Of a DNA stretch of 64,000 nucleotides, positions 60,088 to 64,000 are shown piece after piece. This DNA is from Marivita sp. (GTDB lineage Bacteria; Pseudomonadota; Alphaproteobacteria; Rhodobacterales; Rhodobacteraceae), in NCBI RefSeq assembly GCF_022763305.1, contig NZ_JALEGT010000035.1, forward strand, positions 1 through 64,000, read 5' to 3'. Positions within the stretch are counted from its first letter, which is position 1, and the number at the start of each line of letters is the position of its first letter. The position numbers and the translations under genes were made by a program. Below the pieces are notes generated by a model that was given only the letters and a program-made list of their open reading frames with translations, was not told where the DNA came from and did no database searches.

Positions 60088-62376
60088 ATGAGCAAATTGC
60101 CGACCAAGGCGGACATCCTCGACTGGATCGCCGCCAACCCGACCCTCACCGCGAAACGCGACATCGCCAAGGCCTTTGGCATCAAGGGTGCCGCGCGGAT
60201 CGACCTCAAGCGCCTGCTGAAAGAGCTGGAGGCCGAGGGTCATCTAGAGAAGCGCAAGAAGACGTACCGTGACCCGGATCGTTTACCGCCTGTGAGCGTG
60301 TTGCAAGTGAAGGCACCGACGCCGGATGGCGATCTCTATGCCCGTGCGTTGGAATGGCACGGCGAAGGGGTAGAGCCGATCATCCTCGTGATCCCCCGCG
60401 CCTCAGACCCTGCCTTGGGCGAAGGCGACCGTATCCTTGCGCGGCTTCAGGTCGTGCATGAGGAAGACCACAATTACGAAGCCCGCCTGATCCGCCGCAT
60501 CGGCACGAACCCCCGCAAGGTGGTGGGCATCTTTGCCAAATCCTCGGAAGGTGGGCGGATCAAGCCGATCGACAAAGGGTCGGACAAGGAATGGGTAGTG
60601 GCACCAGACGCCACCGGTGGGGCCAGGGACGGCGAACTGGTCGAGGCGGAACAGGCCGGGCCAGCAGGCCGCATGGGCCTGCCCCGCGCGCGCATCGTCG
60701 AACGGCTGGGTGACCCAAGCGCACCGCGCGCGGTGTCGCTGATCGCCATCCATCAGCACGGCATCCCCGACGATTTCCCCGACGACGTGATCACCGAAGC
60801 GGACGCGATGAAACCGGCGGGGCTCAAGGGCCGGACCGACATGCGGGACATGCCGCTGATCACCATCGACCCGGTCGATGCCCGCGACCGCGACGATGCC
60901 TGCCTTGCCTATCCCGACGATGATCCGAAGAACGAGGGCGGCCACGTGATCTGGATCGCCATCGCGGATGTGGCCCATTACGTGACCTCAGGATCGGCGC
61001 TCGACCAGGAGGCTCGCAAGCGCGGCAATTCCAGCTATTTCCCCGACCGCGTGGTACCAATGCTGCCCGACCGTCTGTCTGGCGATCTGTGTTCGTTGCA
61101 CGAAGGGGTGCCACGTGCCTGTGTGGCGGTGCGCATGGTGATCGACGCGCATGGCAACAAGATCAGCCACAGCTTTCAGCGCGGGTTGATGCGCTCGGTC
61201 GCGTCGCTCGACTATCGCACTGTTCAAGACGCGATGGACGGCACCCCGAACGACAAGACAGCGCCGTTGATGGACGACGTGATCCGCCCGCTTTACGCCG
61301 CCTATGCCGCGCTGCGCGAGGCGCGGAACCGGCGTCAGCCGCTCGATCTTGATCTGCCGGAACGCAAGATCATCCTGGCCGAGGATGGCACGGTACAGTC
61401 CGTCAATTTTGCCGACCGACTTGATGCGCACCGGCTGATCGAGGAATTCATGGTGCTCGCCAATGTCTGCGCCGCCGAAACCCTGATCGCCAAGCGCACG
61501 CCGCTTCTCTTCCGCGTGCACGAAGAACCGCCGCCCGAGAAGATGGAAAGCCTGCGCGAAACCGCCGAAGCGGCGGGGCTGACGCTGGCCAAGGGGCAGG
61601 TGCTCAAGACCGCGCAACTCAACCGACTGCTGCACGACGCTGCCGGATCGGACGAGGCGGAGCTGATCAACCTCGCCACGCTGCGGTCCATGACGCAGGC
61701 CTATTACAGCCCCGCGAATTTCGGGCATTTCGGCCTCGCGCTACAGAACTACGCGCATTTCACCTCGCCCATCCGGCGCTATTCCGACCTGATTGTGCAC
61801 CGCGCCCTGATCAAGGCGCATGGCTGGGGCGACGATGGCCTGACGCCCGAAGACATCGAGCGGCTCGAGGCGACAGCGCAGCACATCAGCGACACCGAAC
61901 GCCGGTCGATGATGGCCGAACGCGACACCACCGACCGCTATCTGGCCGCCTTCCTGTCGGACCGCATCGGGGCCGAATTTACCGGCCGGATCAGCGGCAT
62001 CGCCCGCTTTGGCGTCTTTGTGAAGCTGGACGAAACCGGGGCCGACGGGCTGATCCCGATCCGGTCGCTGGGCAACGAGTATTTCCATTTCGACGCCGAT
62101 GCCGGAACGCTCATGGGGTCCGACACCGGCGTGATGATCGGGCTGGGCCAGCGCGTGACCGTCAAACTGGTCGAGGCGGCTCCGGTGACTGGCGGAATCG
62201 GGCTTGAACTGCTGACGCTTCAGGACGCCGAATTGCCCAGCGGATCAGGCAAGGGCCGCATGGGGCGCGGCACCCGCCCCAAGGGCAAGGGCGGCCCGAA
62301 GCGCAAGCTGGCCAAGGCAAAGAAGAAAGACGCCAAGACCAAACGCAAGATCACGCGGCGGCGGCGGAACGGGTGA
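60088..62376 (+). CDS. rnr: Ribonuclease R
   Basis: A 762-residue 3'-5' exoribonuclease. N-terminal helix-turn-helix-like part (KRDIAKAFGIKGAARIDLKRL), cold-shock-like domains, the RNB catalytic domain with ITIDPVDARDRDDACLA holding the Asp cluster, an S1 domain near the C-terminus, and a Lys/Arg-rich tail after residue 720. It degrades structured RNA. Start at 60088 (MSKLPTKADI) matches relatives; an ATG two codons upstream is possible. Its 3' end overlaps the converging GST gene by 26 bp. Confidence 0.95.
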   Translation: MSKLPTKADILDWIAANPTLTAKRDIAKAFGIKGAARIDLKRLLKELEAEGHLEKRKKTYRDPDRLPPVSVLQVKAPTPDGDLYARALEWHGEGVEPIILVIPRASDPALGEGDRILARLQVVHEEDHNYEARLIRRIGTNPRKVVGIFAKSSEGGRIKPIDKGSDKEWVVAPDATGGARDGELVEAEQAGPAGRMGLPRARIVERLGDPSAPRAVSLIAIHQHGIPDDFPDDVITEADAMKPAGLKGRTDMRDMPLITIDPVDARDRDDACLAYPDDDPKNEGGHVIWIAIADVAHYVTSGSALDQEARKRGNSSYFPDRVVPMLPDRLSGDLCSLHEGVPRACVAVRMVIDAHGNKISHSFQRGLMRSVASLDYRTVQDAMDGTPNDKTAPLMDDVIRPLYAAYAALREARNRRQPLDLDLPERKIILAEDGTVQSVNFADRLDAHRLIEEFMVLANVCAAETLIAKRTPLLFRVHEEPPPEKMESLRETAEAAGLTLAKGQVLKTAQLNRLLHDAAGSDEAELINLATLRSMTQAYYSPANFGHFGLALQNYAHFTSPIRRYSDLIVHRALIKAHGWGDDGLTPEDIERLEATAQHISDTERRSMMAERDTTDRYLAAFLSDRIGAEFTGRISGIARFGVFVKLDETGADGLIPIRSLGNEYFHFDADAGTLMGSDTGVMIGLGQRVTVKLVEAAPVTGGIGLELLTLQDAELPSGSGKGRMGRGTRPKGKGGPKRKLAKAKKKDAKTKRKITRRRRNG

Positions 62377-63073
62377 ATTTCGGATAGATCGCCGCCCTCC
62401 CGCGTTCGATATACGCCATCAGTGTCTTGTTACCCCGTACCGCGCGCCGAATTGCGGTATCGGCGGGCAGGCCTGCCAGCATGCTGAGCACGGGAACAGC
62501 GGTCGTATCCGGCGCGGTGGGGTGATCGGCGAGCAGGAACGGCTTGTCCCACAGCAGGTCGGTCAGACAGTCAAGGTCCGGAGTCAGGCATTGCATGCGC
62601 TGGTCTTCGGTCATGCGGGCAAAGCCCTGCCCTTTCAGCCCGTTCCGAACCTGACGCCGCACCATCGTCGCCACGACGCCGCGCATCGGCAATGGCACGC
62701 TCCCGAAGGCTCGGGGCACGAGTTCCGACCAGCACCGATCATCAAGCCACCGGTCATGTGCCACCGCAACGCGAAGATGTTCCTCGACCATGCGGATCAG
62801 GGCATGGCCCAGCACCCGGTCCCTGGATGACAGGCCGGGATAGAAGTCCGCGCCGCGCTTTTCCAGATAGGTCTGGATGAACCCGCTTTCCGGGATGATG
62901 CCATCCGGCGTGCGCAGCGCGGGCAGGCGTCCAAGCGGTGCGTCAGAGGGCATGCTGACATATTCGGGACGCCACTCTTCGCCAGACATCTCGAGTTGGA
63001 TCATCGTCTTGACGCAGAACGGGCTCAGGCTGGGTTCATCGAATCCGCCGGGGTAGGTGATCAGTGTTAGCAT
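62351..63073 (-). CDS. Glutathione S-transferase-like protein
   Basis: A 240-residue protein with an N-terminal thioredoxin-like part (LITYPGGFDEPSLSPFCVKTMIQLEM) and a C-terminal all-helical domain (HDRWLDDRCWSELVPRAFG, a metaxin-type feature). Family members bind glutathione; the first-helix Cys/Ser context is SPFCVK. The role is unclear. Its tail overlaps RNase R on the other strand. It diverges from the frameshifted WYL gene by 83 bp. Confidence 0.85.
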   Translation of the reverse strand: MLTLITYPGGFDEPSLSPFCVKTMIQLEMSGEEWRPEYVSMPSDAPLGRLPALRTPDGIIPESGFIQTYLEKRGADFYPGLSSRDRVLGHALIRMVEEHLRVAVAHDRWLDDRCWSELVPRAFGSVPLPMRGVVATMVRRQVRNGLKGQGFARMTEDQRMQCLTPDLDCLTDLLWDKPFLLADHPTAPDTTAVPVLSMLAGLPADTAIRRAVRGNKTLMAYIERGRAAIYPKFTRSAAAA

Positions 63074-63156
63074 CGGGTCTCTCCGGAATGTTTCTGGGAT
63101 CGGAGTAGATCGAAATACTGTCAGTTTTTGTCAGCATGACGTAGAATGCTCTGATC

Positions 63157-63863
63157 ATGAGCCGCACCCATCGCCTGTTCCAATTGATGCAAGCGCTGCG
63201 CAGTTTGCCTGCGCCAGTGACTGCCCTGCAATTGGCCGAGGCGACAGGGGTCTCGCCACGCACGCTCTACCGAGACATCGACACCCTGCGCGAGCTTGGC
63301 GCGGTGATCGACGGTGAGGCCGGGTTTGGCTACACGCTGATCGAGGACGCGCATTTGCCACCCTTGGGATTCAAGGATGACGAGCTTGAAGCGCTGGTTC
63401 TTGGCCTGCGCGAGGTTGCCGCAGTCGGCGACCCGGCACTGGCCGACGCTGCCCGGAGCGCCCTGACCAAGCTGCGCGCCCGACTGCCGGAACGACAGGC
63501 CCACCGCCTTCGACACTCGGTTCTTGTGGCGCATCGCTTCCATCCGCCCGCTTTGCCCCAGATCGACTCAGGCACCCTCCGTGAAGCGTGCTGGGAAGAG
63601 CGGATTGTCGGTTTCGCTATACCGACAAACAAGGGGCCTCGACCCAGCGCGAGGTCAAACCGCTGAGCATCATGCTTTTCGATCAATCGCACTGCCTTCT
63701 GGCCTGGTGCCTCAAGCGCGATGATTACCGGGCGTTCCGGTTGGATCGCATGTCAGACCTGCACGTGACCGACCGGTCCTTCCGCCCAGGACGGGTGCCG
63801 TTGCTCAAGACCTACCTCGACAATCTCAATGAAGCGGCAGGAGACCGCTTGGTGCGCTTTTGA
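63157..63863 (+). pseudogene. YafY/WYL-domain regulator with a one-base frameshift
   Basis: Reads in frame from MSRTHRLFQLMQALRSLPAP (winged HTH: TALQLAEATGVSPRTLYRDI) up to CWEERIV near 63608; the rest of the WYL domain (RFRYTDKQGASTQREVK ... GDRLVRF) continues in another frame to 63863. One missing base around 63608-63609 explains both halves; restored, the protein is about 235 residues, the normal size. The break removes the ligand-binding domain from the HTH. It could be a true mutation or an assembly error. Confidence 0.75.
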
Positions 63864-63941
63864 TCCCTTCGCAAAAAGCCCGAGTCGCGCTAAGATTGAG
63901 AAAAGTCCGGAAAACGGACACGAGCAGCAGGGGTTGAAGAC

Positions 63942-64000
63942 ATGCGGTATCTGGTGATCGCCTCGGTATTGGCAGTGACGGGGTCCATGGCCCCGGCTCA
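63942..64000 (+). CDS. Secreted protein, N-terminal fragment
   Basis: The window ends inside a gene. The visible 19 codons read MRYLVIASVLAVTGSMAPA, a signal peptide with an Ala-x-Ala-like end. An AGGGG-type ribosome site precedes the ATG. Nothing of the mature protein is visible. Confidence 0.6.
   Translation, partial: MRYLVIASVLAVTGSMAPA

Noticed and set aside
1-64000. CRISPR array, rRNA operon or complete insertion sequence
   Set aside because: No regularly spaced direct repeats, no rRNA-like stretches and no transposase reading frame were seen.

Overview
This 64 kb window is chromosomal DNA from an alphaproteobacterium of the Rhodobacteraceae, most likely the Roseobacter group. I base this on codon use and GC-rich composition, on lineage-typical small proteins (a DUF1127 protein, YdcH/DUF465, DUF6173, the orphan aa3 oxidase subunit IV), on Hint-domain secreted proteins, on PHB genes phaA-phaB, and on many short perfect palindromes at gene ends. 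No species name can be given from the sequence alone.

Layout. 1-3067: the right end of an integrative element, visibly more AT-rich, with an ArdC antirestriction gene, two tiny ORFs and a tyrosine integrase, abutting the 3' end of a tRNA-Arg(CCT) gene at 3067-3143. 3265-4296: a LacI-type regulator. 4299-14758: a complete reductive pyrimidine-degradation locus. A six-gene operon on the minus strand carries a carbamoylase, a dihydropyrimidinase/hydantoinase, an ABC ATPase, two permeases and an NMT1-like binding protein; a RutR-like TetR regulator diverges from it; and preT-preA encode the NAD-dependent dihydropyrimidine dehydrogenase. Two near-identical dyads (TTTACCA-N2-TGGTAAA type) lie 57-58 bp before the first gene of each operon, so one regulator probably controls both. 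14904-24927: rpsD, an EAL protein, phaA/phaB, a DMT exporter, an mhqO/mhqD-like quinone-detoxification pair, YdcH, a TrmN6-like methyltransferase, a long-chain polyprenyl diphosphate synthase and ispE. 24911-30152: a TPR protein, ETF-ubiquinone oxidoreductase, greA and a membrane protein.

30244-34365 is a tightly overlapped operon for molybdenum-cofactor insertion (fdhD-mobA-mobB and a large fusion of an unknown domain to MoeA). 34419-47565 holds azlC/azlD, a lipoprotein, cytochrome oxidase subunit IV, an Lrp regulator, rmuC-mutL, an AEC transporter, fghA, a DUF188 protein, an ornithine cyclodeaminase homologue, an MFS transporter, an NlpC/P60 peptidase and an M17 aminopeptidase. 47626-64000 carries a degenerate Hpt-like protein, a beta carbonic anhydrase, diaminopimelate/lysine genes asd, dapD and dapE interspersed with others, a LOG-family protein, a threonine dehydratase-like enzyme, two adjacent Hint-domain proteins, RNase R, a GST and the start of a secreted protein. 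Two genes are broken: a small conserved gene split by an in-frame TAA (53341-53760) and a YafY/WYL regulator with a one-base frameshift (63157-63863).

The observations most worth following are the two-operator pyrimidine regulon, a composite inverted-repeat element present twice in opposite orientation with compensatory base changes in its arms (37321-37363 and 43984-44026), several other perfect palindromes placed at gene ends, the unknown-domain/MoeA fusion, and the split gene whose intact paralogue is 4.2 kb away. I found no CRISPR array, rRNA or complete insertion sequence.
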